From assembly GCA_030323885.1 (NCBI GenBank), contig CM059187.1:87649726-87713725 (forward strand): a stretch of DNA of 64,000 nt. Direction: 5' to 3'. Both the position numbers and the translations under genes were made by a program. Of the stretch, positions 46,201-57,821 are shown in pieces; the first letter of the stretch is position 1, and the number at the start of each line of letters is the position of its first letter. This stretch comes from Branchipolynoe longqiensis (lineage: Eukaryota; Annelida; Polychaeta; Phyllodocida; Polynoidae). The notes under the pieces were generated by a model. It worked only from the letters and a program-made list of their open reading frames with translations. It did not search any database and was not told the DNA's origin.

Positions 46201-46799
46201 GCGGGACCTTCCCCCTAAAACTATTTTTTGGCCGCCCGCTCCCTTGTCGACCTACCCCGACACCCTCACACCTCAGACGACACACAAAGCCCATGCCATC
46301 AACGGGGAACCCTCCTACCAGACAGTCCAGCAGCGCCGACCTCAACGGCACTGCCCTCACGACCCTCCTCTCAACCCAGATCCCCGGCCCGCCACCACTC
46401 GGGCGCCCCGTGCCCCCAGCCTCGGGCGCTGCCTCGAGCCCTCACTCCTACTATTTGGTGGAGGGCTCCTCGGCATCCCCCTCACTCCACTGACAATTAA
46501 CCTGATCCTCCGGAACGTTATTGACTCTCTCCTGCTCCTTATGGGCCTCTCTGCTCCTTCCTGGGAGCCCCTCATCATTCTTCATACCTCTATTGTTCTA
46601 TTTACCACTGTGCATATATCTCTTATTTCTTGTACCTACACTTACCACTGTGCATATATTTCATTATTTGTATGTACCTACACTTACCACTGTGCATATA
46701 TTTCATTATGTGTATGTACCTAACATGTTTTCCGCTGAGGCGTGTAATAAACGCGCCTTTCCTTCCACCCCCGCCTTGCTTTCTTCCTCTCTCGCGCAT
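43245..46799 (+). repeat. Unidentified GC-rich unit 1 (promoter-like A, core, 3'-like B)
   Basis: Block A (43245-43650) and block B (about 46460-46799) recur without the core at 46800-47480. In the cleaner second copy A has a TATA box; B contains two ~48-bp repeats (ACTTACCACTGTGCATATAT) and an AATAAA signal at about 46746. An ATG with fair context at about 43620 opens only eight codons. The core has many Pro/Ala/Arg-rich frames that change phase repeatedly and loosely repeated ~180-bp GC blocks (45.1-45.9 kb). I see no RT, integrase, protease or zinc-knuckle motif. It may be a non-autonomous retroelement or an unknown Pol II unit. Confidence 0.5.
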
Positions 46800-47480
46800 C
46801 GGTCGTAATGCGAAGCATTACGTTTGATGCGAGGGAAGGGAGAGACCCCTCCCCCGCCGCTGTGGCGCTGCCTACTCACCTCGGCCGAGCCCCGGCTCGC
46901 CCCCCCCCCCCTCTCTCCTGCCATTTCTTTGTTCTGGCGCTCACGCCTCACCCGACGCCCGCTGCTCGCCACATCTCACCCTCCCCCGGGCCGCCAGCAT
47001 TCGCACCTCACCGCTGTCGCCCCTCCTTCCTCCCTTATAAGGCCGCCCGCCGGCTCCTCCTCAGGCACTCACCTCCCTGCCGTCTTCCGCTACTCTTCAC
47101 TTTTTTCCTCCGCCCACCCACCCTACCTCTCCCTTACCTACTCACTCCCCGAGGGTGGAGGGCTCCTCGGCACCCCCCTCACTACCACTGACAAATTAAC
47201 CTGACCTCGCGGACTTATTGACTCTCTCCTGCTCCTTAATGGCCTCTCTGCTCCTTCCTGGGAGCCCCTCATCATTCTTCATACCTCTATTGTTTCTATT
47301 TACCACTGTGCATATATCTCTTATTTCTTGTACCTACACTTACCACTGTGGCATATAATTTCATTATTTGTATGTACCTACACTACCACTGTGCATATAT
47401 TCAATTAAGTATGTTACCTAACATTTCCGCTGCGGCTGTAATAAACGCCCTTTCTTCACCCCCCTGGCCTTTCTTTCTCA
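46800..47480 (+). repeat. Shortened unit 2 (A' joined to B', core absent)
   Basis: TAATGCGAAGCATTACG opens A'; CTTATAAGGCCGCCCGCCGG gives a TATA-like box near 47035, and B' ends with TGTAATAAACGCCC near 47432. A' is joined to B' near GGTGGAGGGCTCCTCGG, so the 2.8-kb core of unit 1 is missing. If transcribed it would give an RNA of about 400 nt. No protein is recognisable. Confidence 0.55.
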
Positions 47481-48484
47481 CCTTCTCGCTCAGTCAAGTC
47501 AATAGGGAAGTAGTATACTCAGAGTCTGAGTATACTACTTAAACACTTTATGAATCAGACATTTTGTCCTTTTCAGTGGATTTCCCGACTAATCACACTA
47601 GCACCACATTGTCCTGTAACTTCCTGCTGAGTTGGAATAAAATATTGTATTGCCAACTCCAACTTCCTCGGTCTCTGTGTCCTTAGAGCAATGTATACTA
47701 CACGAATCTTCTATCGGAGCTACAGGAAATCATTGATACCACCGGAATAATTACAATTAGAACCACACCACGTGTTAGTACTTAGAATGTTGTACACCTG
47801 CGGGAGAGTGGGGGGGGGGGGGAGACCAATATGAGACTGTCTTAAAAGGTGCTAAGCAATATGGGACAAAACTTTGTTCAGTGTAACGATCAATATACTA
47901 TCTGCTTATGCATTTGCTCAGGATAAACTGATTAGTTTTTTTACATGGTATTTCATATTCACAATAGAATACATATTGATTCAAAGCAAATGTCCTTGTG
48001 TTTTCAGTTTAACCGTTTCTGTACTGTTTTGTGTCAATCGTTACAATGGACAAACAAAAAATAGTTATCATCTTTTGAGACAGGCTCATATATCCATCCC
48101 TACCAGTGCAACAGAGAGGTCTCTCCGTGAGTATAGACCATGATGTATTAGTGCTATCCACTGCTGTTATTATAATTAACCATATACACGCCGCTGACCT
48201 ATTATCGTACATTGAGTGACACGGCTAGTCAATTAAGGCGGGTCCAGACATGCAGATTAGAACAACCACCGCCTCTGCCGCCCTTCCTCGTCAGAGTCTG
48301 GTTTGGTGAAATCCACTTCACTAGAGAGGTTCACAAAGATGTCCTTTTAGTCAGGCGCGGTTTTTTATTTATTTTTTATTTGCTGTTGTTGGTTAGAGCT
48401 AATGGAGCCGTTATGCCTGGCGTGGTACAGGCTGAGAAACATCGGATAAGAAACCCGAGCTGGACGCCCTGAGTCGCTTGAGTA
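47481..48484. other. Spacer with a perfect 33-nt hairpin; possible short LTR-like remnant
   Basis: 47508-47540 has 16-bp perfect arms (AAGTAGTATACTCAGA and complement) around one G. Downstream, GTTGGAATAAAATATTGTAT near 47631 and TGTATACTACA near 47690 could be the end of a short LTR, but no matching TSD is seen. The rest to 48484 holds no recognised gene. Confidence 0.4.
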
Positions 48485-49383
48485 GCAGGAACAGGAGGAA
48501 CAGATATGAGCAGTAGGATTATGAAGAGCAGATATGAGCAGTAGGATTATGAAGAGCAGATATGAGCAGTATGATTATGAAGAGCAGATATCAGCAGTAG
48601 TATTAAGAAAAACATATATGAGCAGTATCAACAGGAGGATCAGATATGAGCAGTAGGAATCTAGAGAGCAGATATGAGCAGTAGGATTATGAAGAACAGA
48701 TATCAGCAGTAGTATTAAGAAAAACAGATATGAGCAGTACCAACAGGAGTATCAGATATGAACAGTAGAAATAGGAGAATCAAATATACACAGTAGGAAT
48801 AAGAAGAGCAGATATGAACAGCAGCAACATGACGATCAGATATGAGCAGTAGGAATAGGAGCAGATATGAGCATTAAGAACAGGAGGATCAGATATGAGC
48901 AGTAGGAATAGGAAGATCAGATATGAGCAGTAGGAATAGGAGGATCAGATATGAGCAGTAGGAATAAGAAGAGCAGATATGAGCAGAAGGATTAGATGTG
49001 AACAGTAGGGATAGAAGAGTAGCTATGAGCAGAAAGGGCAGAATGGAAATATATTAGCAGTACGATCAGGAGCACCACTAGGAATAAGAAGAGGAGATAT
49101 GAATAGAAGGAGCAGACATGAAGGGTAGGAATAGGAAGAACATGTATCAGCAGTAGAACTAACAAGAGTAGAATGCCAGCAGAAGGAGCAGGATGATCAA
49201 AGATGAATAGTATCAATAAGAAGAGCAGGTATGAGCAGTATGAGCAGGAGGATCAAATATGAACAGTAAGAATAGGAAAATCAGATACAAGCAGTAGGAA
49301 CAGGAGGGTCAGACATAATTAGCAGGAATGAGAAGAGCAGATATGAGCAGAAGGATCAGCATGATCAAATATGAGCAGTAGGT
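48485..49383. repeat. 28-bp minisatellite, degenerate, about 30 copies
   Basis: CAGATATGAGCAGTAGGATT is the core; the first units are exactly 28 bp apart and later ones vary by insertions and deletions. It is A/G-rich. Confidence 0.9.
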
Positions 49384-50150
49384 AAACACGCAGGGATTAA
49401 ACTCAGCTTCATTTAATGTAGGCCTACATCTTGAACACTCAGGGGTTTATGTCGGCTTCATTTAATGTAGGCCTACATCATAAACATGCAGGGATTTATG
49501 TCGGCTTCATTTAATGTAGGCCTACATCTTAAACATGCAGCGATTTATGTCGGCTTCATTTAATGTAGGCCTACATCTTAAATGTGCAGGGATTTATGTC
49601 AGCTTCATTTAATGTAGGCCTACATCTTAAACATGCAGGGATTTATGTCAGCTTAATTTAATGTAGGCCTACATCTTAAACATGCAGGGATTTATGTCAG
49701 CTTAATTTAATGTAGGCCTACATCTTAAACATGCAGGGATTTATGTCAGCTTAATTTAATGTAGGCCTACATCTTAAAGTTGCAGGGATTTATGTCAGCT
49801 TCATTTAATGTAGGCATACATCTTAAACGTGTAGGGATTTATGTCGGCTTCATTTAATGTAGGCCTACATCTTAAAAATGCAGGGCTATATATCGGCTTC
49901 ATTTAATGTAGGCCTACATCTTAAAGATGCAGGGATTTATGTCAGCTTCATTTAATGTAGGCCTACATCTGAAACATGCAGGGATTTATGTCAGCTTAAT
50001 TTAATGTAGGCCTACATCTTAAACATGCAGGGATTTATGCCAGCTTCATTTAATGTAGGCGTACATCTTAAACACGTAGGGATTTATGTTGGCTTCATTT
50101 AATGTAGGCCTACATCTTAAACATGCAGGGATTTATCTAAGCTTCATTTT
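49384..50150. repeat. 49-bp satellite with a 14-bp palindrome per unit
   Basis: About 15-16 units at a strict 49-bp spacing, each with GGGATTTATGTCAGCTTCAT and the perfect palindrome ATGTAGGCCTACAT. Units are very similar, so the array looks young or homogenised. It follows the 28-bp array without a gap. Confidence 0.95.
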
Positions 50151-51155
50151 ATAAAAAATCTAGAATGTGCATTAAATGATCTCAGCTTCATTTAATAAAC
50201 ATCTTGAATGTACATTGATCGATCTGAATTTCATCAAAGTGATTCCTTAGCTTTCATCCCCATATCTGGCAATGCCTTCTTACTGCATGACGTCGATGCA
50301 GTATTAGACTAGCTCACTCTCTGATCTAGACTAAATGCCTTTCTTAGAAAATTATCAGTGAACCTTTAGCAAATAGTGTTTGAATGCGTGATGGAAATGC
50401 CAGACTGTCAGGCGGTGATATTTACTTTTATAGTTCTTTGATCCTAACCTCCCTGAGCTCAGCAATAATGCCAATATACAGGCGAACAAAGAAGCCTTCC
50501 CATCTCAGCCACAATACGGTCTATTCTCAGAGAAGTGTGTCGTTTGTGTCTTAAAATGATAACTTCTTTCCTGAATTGATTTTTCAATTAGGATTAGTCT
50601 CTACTGATGCGTCTTGACTGCGACTGATTTAGGGAACTCCACTTTAGCATAGTTGTATTCAGAACCTGTGTATGCTATGACCAATATAATCATTTATTAT
50701 TTGGGGTGCCTTTTTCAAACTGCATATTGCTACCTAAATACATTGCTTATTAAAGCATCCATACAAAATAATGAACAATTGTGTATATTCCTTGGAATAG
50801 GATATATCACATAGATTAGCAACAAAAGGAATCCCAATCTTAGACAAATTAGCTAATGATTTGGGACAGCATATACAGAATAACCAGTGAATTTCTAACC
50901 TCACCTCTTTGGACACTCACTTTGAAACACCCATTATGCAGGGAGACCATTAACCAATTAGGCCAATCTCATGACCTCATTAGCCCCACCCAACCAAATA
51001 GGCCCACCGTGAAGGGCCACAGAGGGGAAGGGGAAATGAGGTGGATGTTGCCCCTCCCCTCCATGTTGGATAATCAATGCTATTTGGTCAATTCTATCAA
51101 TATAATTCATCGATTTGGGTCATTTAAATTCTTATGTATGTGAGGATGCTCACAC
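50151..51155. other. No gene recognised
   Basis: About 1 kb of non-repetitive AT-rich DNA. Two diverged 49-bp-like words (CAGCTTCATTTAATAAACAT) extend to about 50215. No coding domain is seen. Confidence 0.45.
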
Positions 51156-52245
51156 ATGTGTTTTGCGCACACTCACACCACACACTCATCATACAACCAT
51201 TACACACATTACGTACATCCTATGCACATACTATACACCACACACAACACACTACACCCCATGCATACTGCATGCATTGCACACACCACCCACACCACAC
51301 ATCACACACCACATACTCACACCCCACACCCCACACCACACACCCCACACAAATCACATCACACAAATCGCATAGCACACCATACACATCACAGGGACAT
51401 CACAGATACCACACACCACCCACACCACCCACACCACACACCACATACTCACACCCCACACCATATACCACACACACCACACACACCACACATATCACAT
51501 CACACAAATCGCATAGCACACCACACACATCACACACGTCACACACCACACACAACACACCACCCATACCACCCACTCCACCCACACCACACACCACCTG
51601 CTCACATCACACACCCCATACCACATACACCACTCATATCACACCATACACACCACCCATACCACATACTCACACCACACACCCCACACCACACACACCA
51701 CCCAAATCACATCAAACAAATCGCATAGCACACCACACACATCACACGCACACCATACATACCACCCACACCACACACACCGCACATACCACACGCACCG
51801 CACACATCACACACACGCACACACACCACACGCACACACCACACACACCACACACTCCACACACACACCACACATATCACACATGCCACACACACTACAC
51901 ACACCACACACACCACACCACACACCACACGCTCACATCCCACACCCCACACCACATACACCACTCATATCACATCATACTCACCACACATATAGCATAT
52001 CACACCACACACACCACACAAATCACATCACGCAAATGGAATAGCACACCACACACATCACACACACAACCCAAGCCACACACACCCCACACCACACACA
52101 CAACATATACCACACACACCACACACCACACCATAACATACACCACACACGCCACACACACCACACACACCACACACCCCACACACCACACACACCACAC
52201 ACCACACACACCACACACACACCACACACACACGCCCAATCGCCC
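51156..52245. repeat. CA-rich microsatellite, degenerate, about 1.1 kb
   Basis: CACACCACACAC-type words dominate, with several duplicated ~180-bp segments marked by ATCACACAAATCGCATAGCA (near 51353, 51500, 51710 and a variant at 52020). The 439-residue Thr/His-rich + frame is a by-product. Confidence 0.93.
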
Positions 52246-52423
52246 ATCATGGCTAGACCGACATATCACAGGTGTATGTCGAATACAGACTAACACTCCC
52301 CTGTGCACAGTAAGGCCCTCCCACCATCTACCCCCCATCCCCACCCCATCCTCACACACACGGACTTCTGCCAGAAGGCCACTAACATTCACATCTCCCC
52401 ACATATCCTCCCCTCACACGTAC

Positions 52424-53260
52424 TGCCCCGACACACATTTCACACTGCAGTAGTTGTATGTAACCCCCTCCCCCCTTCTCCCACCCACCAACACAACCGT
52501 GCTAGAACACCACAAGATACGCATTTCACACTGCAGTAGTTGTATGCAACCCCATCCCCATTCTCCCACCCACCAACACAACCGTGCTAGAACACCACGA
52601 GATACCCATTTCACACTGCAATAGTTGTATGCAACCCCATCCCCCTTCTCCTACCCACCAACACAACCGTGCTAGAACACCACGAGATACCCATTTCACA
52701 CTGCAATAGTTGTATGCAACCCCATCCCCCTTCTCCTACCCACCAACACAACCATGCTAGAACACCACGAGATACCCATTTCACACTGCAATAGTTGTAT
52801 GCAACCCCATCCCCCTTCTCCCACCCACCAACACAACCATGCTAGAACACCACTAGATACACATTTCACACTGCAATAGTTGTATGCAACCCCCCCCCCC
52901 CCCTTCTCCTACCCACCAACACAACGTGCTAGAAAACCATGAGATACACATTTCACACTGCAATAGTTGCACCTAAACCGCCTCCCCCTGGTTCCACCCG
53001 CCCACCTCACCCACCCACCCACACACCCATACTAGTATACAACTAATACCCATCCCCCTCCCCCATACACATACTGCCCCGCTACACATTTCACACTGCA
53101 ATACTTGTATCCAAACCGGCCCTCCCTCCTCAGACCCACCCACCAACACATCCCTGCTAGAATAGCACTAATACCCCTGTCCTCCCCCCTCCTCCCCGTC
53201 CTCCCCCGTCCTCACCCGATACACATTCTACTCTGCAATAGTTGCATACACTCCCCCTCC
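52424..53260. repeat. 85-bp minisatellite, about 8-9 copies
   Basis: ATTTCACACTGCAATAGTTG recurs at 52437, 52523, 52608, 52693, 52778 and 52863 (about 85-86 bp apart), then less regularly at about 52950, 53088 and 53225. Units also carry CCCACCAACACAACCGTGCT. Confidence 0.92.
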
Positions 53261-53740
53261 TCCTGCACACTCACCCCCTCCCCCACCCCCACCTTCCCTC
53301 CCCGAGAACACTGCTGCTTTTCCTCCTCCACTTCCATGCACACCCCATCCCACCCCCAACACCACCATCCCCCATTCTCCACCCAAACTTTCAATAACAA
53401 ACGTTTCATTTAATTTCAGGGGAGCGGAGCGCCATCATAATGCAATCATGGCGTTAATTGTCTACCCTCGGGGTCAACCCCTGGAGCCGTGACGTCACCA
53501 AATCGCTTATAATTAGGTAGAGGAGCACCTCGGGTCGGCGCCAGTTGGGGTTATGCTAAAGCATATGGTTGTATGTATGTATATATAGAGAGAGAGAGGG
53601 GAGACGGGTCGGCAGCGCCTGCGAATCGATCGGGCAGTAGCGTCGCAGTACAACAGGCCTATGGGCCAGCATCGGGGGCCGCCGGGCCGTGCCCCGGCTC
53701 GGTGCACTCCGGGAATCGTCGTCAGTCGTCACAGCGGCGC
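53261..53740. other. No gene; C-rich then CpG-rich segment with CRE-like palindrome
   Basis: TGACGTCA at about 53491-53498 lies in a CpG-rich stretch leading into the 113-bp satellite. No exon or domain is recognisable. Confidence 0.4.
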
Positions 53741-54539
53741 CTCTCCCCCCGGTCGGGGTACAGCTGTACACGGGCGGAATGCGCTGCATACTTGAATTGT
53801 GCTAATGAGGTTTTTGTGTGTAAAGTCTAGTCGTCACTCGACACAGCACTATCTCTCTTTATGGTACAGCTGTACTAAAGTGGAATGCACTGCATAGTTG
53901 AATTGTGCTAATTGGATTTTTGTGTGTAAACTCTAGTCATAAGTCGTCACAGCAGCGCATCTCCTCTCGGGTCGGGGTACAGCTGTATTAGCGTGGAACG
54001 CTCTGCATAGTTGAATTGTGCTAATTGGGTTTTTGTGTGTAAACTCTAGTCGTAAGTCATCACAGCGGTGCCTCTCCTCTCGGGTCAGGGTACAGCTGTA
54101 TTAGAATGGAATGCTCTGCATAGTTGAATTGTGCTAATTGGGTTTTTGTGTGTAAACTCTAGTCGTAAGTCGTCACAGCAGTGCCTCTCCTCTCGGGTCA
54201 GGGTACAGCTGTATTAGAATGGAATGCTGTGCATAGTTGAATTGTGCTAATTGGGTTTTTGTGTGTAAACTCTAGTCGTAAGTCGTCACAGCAGTGCCTC
54301 TCCTCTCGGGTCAGGGTACAGCTGTATTATAATGGAATGCTCTGCATAGTTGAATTGTGCTAATTGGGTTTTTGTGTGTAAAGTCTAGTCGTCAGTCATC
54401 ACAGCCTCTCCTCTGCTCTCGGGTCGGGGTACAGCTGTATTAGAATGGAATGCTCTGCATAGTTGAATTGTGCTAATTGGGTTTTTGTGTGTAAAGTCTA
54501 GTCGTCAGTCGTCACAGCCGCGCCTCTCCCCTCTGCATT
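53741..54539. repeat. 113-bp satellite, about 7 copies
   Basis: AATTGTGCTAATTGGGTTTT occurs at 53901, 54014, 54127, 54240, 54353 and 54466, exactly 113 bp apart, with a first diverged copy at 53795. Each unit also has GTCGGGGTACAGCTGTATTA. A further partial unit resumes at about 55003, after inserted repeats. Confidence 0.95.
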
Positions 54540-54668
54540 GTTGGGTGGTTGGTTTCCTCCAAAGAAATATATCAGAATGACCATATGTTTGACGTCCAAT
54601 AACCAATGATAAAAATCGATGTGCTCTAGAGGCATCGTTAAATAAAACAAGCTTTACATTTTTCTTTA
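54540..54668 (+). repeat. Family C, 3' part
   Basis: GGTTTCCTCCAAAGAAATAT, CGTCCAATAACCAATGATA and GAGGCATCGTTAAATAAAAC match the 3' half of the copy at 21019. Confidence 0.75.
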
Positions 54669-54999
54669 GTTGGTTGGTTGTTGAGAGCTGGACATCCTGG
54701 CAACATGTAAGGTCATATCCGGACGGGCACCGACTTGTGACAGTGTTCACTCATGGCGATTTTATAGTGCTGCCCCACTGGGAGACCAGTCCACCAGCAG
54801 AATCATGACCTTATCCTGATACCGAGCCAATCGGTCCTTGACCTATCCTAATAATGTTGAGTGCCTGGCTAGGAAGCGACAAGTATAAATCTTTGTCATT
54901 GATTTAACTCGACCAGGGTTCGAACCCGCTAGTTCTAATCGCACTATCTACCAAAACGGGAGACGGACACTCAACTCATTTGGCCATCCCGTGTGGTCA
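54669..54999 (-). repeat. SINE-A, near full length, inserted in the 113-bp array
   Basis: From the tail (TCCTGGCAACATGTAAGGTC) through the body to the head (TTTGGCCATCCCGTGTGGTC) in reverse. Satellite sequence resumes at about 55003, so this and the family C piece interrupted the array. Confidence 0.82.
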
Positions 55000-55184
55000 G
55001 TTGCATAGTTGAATTGTACTAATGGCGTTTTTATGTGTAAAGCCGCGGCATCATTCCGGGTTACCGCTTTGTTTATGGAGGTATCAGGTTAATGCTACAT
55101 AATCGCTCTTTATTTAAGATTTGCATAGTCCAGTGAAAGCATCAATGTTTCAAATCCAAAACAATTATTTACGATATCGATATC

Positions 55185-55480
55185 GAATCGGTAGAACGCG
55201 GAAGGTCGAGCGTTTGATTCCCAGTCCAGACAATGATGTACAAAATGTATACTTGTCGCTACCTAGTCTGGCACTCAGCATTACTAGGATAGGGGAAGGA
55301 CTGGTTAGCTCAGTATCAGGATAATGTGAGTGAGTGGAATGGTCATGGTGTCACTAGCCCGGTGTTCCAGTGAGGTAGCACTATAAAGTCGCCCTGAGTG
55401 GACATTGCCACAAATTGGTACCTGTCCTGATATGACCCTATGTGTAGCTAGGACATGAAGCCTCAATAAACAAAAGTTAT
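55185..55480 (+). repeat. SINE-A nested in MITE copy 8
   Basis: ATCGGTAGAACGCGGAAGGT head, AGGACTGGTTAGCTCAGTAT body, TCCTGATATGACCCTATGTG tail. The first ~20 bp of the head are missing. Confidence 0.8.
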
Positions 55481-55914
55481 ATTTTCTTTATGAAAATATA
55501 TTAGGTTGATGGCTATAATCTACTTTATCTCAGTTTGATGTAACTTTTATATTTAAGGGATTAACTTTGAAGATATGTGAAGGATCGGTGCTGTACATAA
55601 TACAACACTGATCAAACTTAGATTATACAGACTGTCAATTCCAATTGTAAGATGGCCGGAAGACCAGTGCTCCGACCCTGACAAATGTCATATTCAGATG
55701 AATAAATACTTTACACCCCCCCCCCCAAATAAAGTGTAAGCATGCAGAATTAATTGTGGGTTGAATACTGAACTAAGAGAAGTGACAGATTGTCTTAAAC
55801 TGACTTACTACTCCTCCTTATTTGCAGCAATAAGGGCCTAACGAATGCGACAGTATCTAACCTGGCCATCTAGACCCAAATCCAGGTTAGTGTTTTGGTT
55901 TCATAAGTTTGATG

Positions 55915-56184
55915 CGGAGTTAATCCGATTCCATCCGCAACTCAGTATTCAATTTTTGAGGGAAACTGGTTTTTACCAAAAATTAATTTTCCATTTTTAA
56001 CTTGAATAATCTTTTTACTGTTGATCTTATTCCTTATTATTTTATTTGTATGCTCTTCTGTCACACATTTCAGTGCTCTATTTTAGCTGTTTGAAATGTA
56101 ATTTTGTACTCTCTGTATGACCCCAAATAGCCGATGATTACTTTTTGTGCTAGGGGGTCATTAAACAAACAAACAAACAAGCAC
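55915..56184 (+). mobile_element. Non-LTR retrotransposon 3' end (270 bp)
   Basis: AAGTTTGATG (55905-55914) and AAGTTTGGTG (56185-56194) are a 10-bp TSD with one difference. The insert ends GCTAGGGGGTCATTAAAC then (AAAC)n, the same tail seen in reverse at 27582-27653. No coding sequence is retained. Confidence 0.75.
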
Positions 56185-56215
56185 AAGTTTGGTGCTTTTA
56201 TTGGACTATGCAGCT

Positions 56216-56721
56216 TTCAAATAAGTGAGGGTCAGATAAATAAGTGAGTTCTCCTGACCTATGGGAATCGCCAGTTGGACGTCATAACCTTCACAAATGG
56301 CCAACTTGCAGGGTGAGCGGCTGATGTTCAGAACACTTCTGCAACTGTCTAGACTTCACATATGCTGTAGATAGTTCCCTCACCGATCACTAGGTGGCTT
56401 CCTTTACTATCTATACTTTATAGAGTAGGCTGTCTATTTTTTTTTTTTTTTTTTGGTAAATGAATTTCATTCATATATATCTTTTGTCAGTGCCATACCA
56501 CTGCTCTTCCGAACATAAGTGTTACAGGTATAATTAGTATTTACAGAAGATTTGGTTTATATGGTTTATATAATAAATTGAAGTGTGAACCACATTCTGA
56601 AATTAAATTGGACACAATGCAATGCAATAAGTAATGAGTATGAGGCACATTAAATCATTGTACATTCACATGCACGGTTTTAGTTGTTGGCCAAGGATTT
56701 CCAAGTCAATATATACTAATA
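56216..56721. other. No gene; poly(T) and family D repeat at 56436-56535
   Basis: A T run (56438-56455) opens a - strand family D repeat (ATATCTTTTGTCAGTGCCAT). The rest is unassigned. Confidence 0.5.
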
Positions 56722-57470
56722 CCTTCAAAGCTTTACAGTCTGATGAACACATAACATCTGCAAAACCTTTAAAGCTTTACAGTCTGATGAACACATAACA
56801 TCTGCAAAACCTTTAAAGCTTTCCAGTCTGATGAACACATAATATCTGCAAAACCTTTAAAGCTTTACAGTCTGATGAACGCATAACATCTGCAAAACCT
56901 TTAAAGCTTTACAGTCTGATGAACACATACCATCTTCAAAACCTTTAAAGCTTTACAGTCTGATTAACACATAACATCTGCAAAACCTTTAAAGCTTTAC
57001 AGTCTGATGAACACATACCATCTTCAAAACCTTTAAAGCTTTACAGTCTGATTAACACATAACATCTGCAAAACCTTGAAAGCTTTACAGTCTGATGAAC
57101 ACATACCATCTTCAAAACCTTTAAAGCTTTACAGTCTGATGAACACATAACATCTGCAAAACCTTTAAAGCTTTACAGTCTGATGAACACATAACATCTG
57201 CAAAACCTTTAAAGCTTTACAGTCTGATGAACACATAACATCTGCAAAACCTTTAAAGCTTTACAGTCTGATGAACACATAACATCTGCAAAACCTTTAA
57301 AGCTTTACAGTCTGATGAACACATAACATCTGCAAAACCTTTAAAGCTTTACAGTCTGATGAACATATAACATCTGCAAAACCTTTAAAGCTTTACAGTC
57401 TGATGAACACATAACATCTGCAAAACCTTGAAAGCTTTACAGTCTGATGAACACATACCATCTGCAAAAC
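56722..57470. repeat. 44-bp satellite made from the end of a TTAA MITE, 17 units
   Basis: CTTTACAGTCTGATGAACAC starts a unit every 44 bp from 56731 to 57435. Each unit contains TTTAAAGCTTTACAGTCTGATG, matching the TTAA plus TIR (TTAAAGCTGCATAGTCCGATG) of the MITE family, and continues into the MITE body only after the last unit. Variant units (GATTAACACA, ACCATCTTCAAAAC) alternate in the middle, suggesting an 88-bp higher-order duplication. Confidence 0.93.
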
Positions 57471-57640
57471 CTATCTAAATTTTATTCTACATATCTAACT
57501 TAAATACTGGTGCACTTATTAAATACTTGTCGCCACCCAGAAAGGAATACTGAGGCAATTGAATAGAACCTGTTTCTGCAGTAGCCTGTGATGTCAGAGT
57601 TTTGGTGTGCTTGTCAAAATTAATTGTGCATGATTGTTTA
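57471..57640. mobile_element. TTAA-target MITE, copy 9, body only
   Basis: Collinear with the family from TATCTAAATTTTATTCTACA to CTTGTCAAAATTAATTGTG, directly joined to the 44-bp array that replaces its left end. The right half is absent. Confidence 0.8.
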
Positions 57641-57821
57641 TTACTCGGGAACAAATTGAACACTGGTTGTCTTCCATGTTGATTATTTCTTCTTCTTTAA
57701 GATTAAACCTTGCTTGGTGCGGCCCCCACGTTGGTTGTTCATTTCCATTTAATGTTGTAAACTCACTTACCAGAACACCTGACCCTTGGTTATTCTTCTT
57801 GAAACATATTGCAAACCAGAC
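57641..57821. other. No gene recognised
   Basis: Short spacer between MITE copy 9 and a SINE head. Confidence 0.4.

Larger units (their letters stand above)
55114..56215. mobile_element. TTAA-target MITE, copy 8, with three nested inserts
   Basis: TTAA at 55114 precedes a degraded left end; the right end is TTGGACTATGCAGCT near 56215. Family blocks are separated by a SINE-A (55185-55480), a family D repeat (about 55584-55735) and a LINE 3' tail (55915-56184). It is the most heavily interrupted copy. Confidence 0.72.

Noticed and set aside
49384..50150. CRISPR-like array
   Set aside because: Repeats are contiguous with no unique spacers, and the context is eukaryotic. The same holds for the 44-, 85- and 113-bp arrays.
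51134..52453. 439-codon Thr/His-rich frame
   Set aside because: CA-rich microsatellite; no biological signature.
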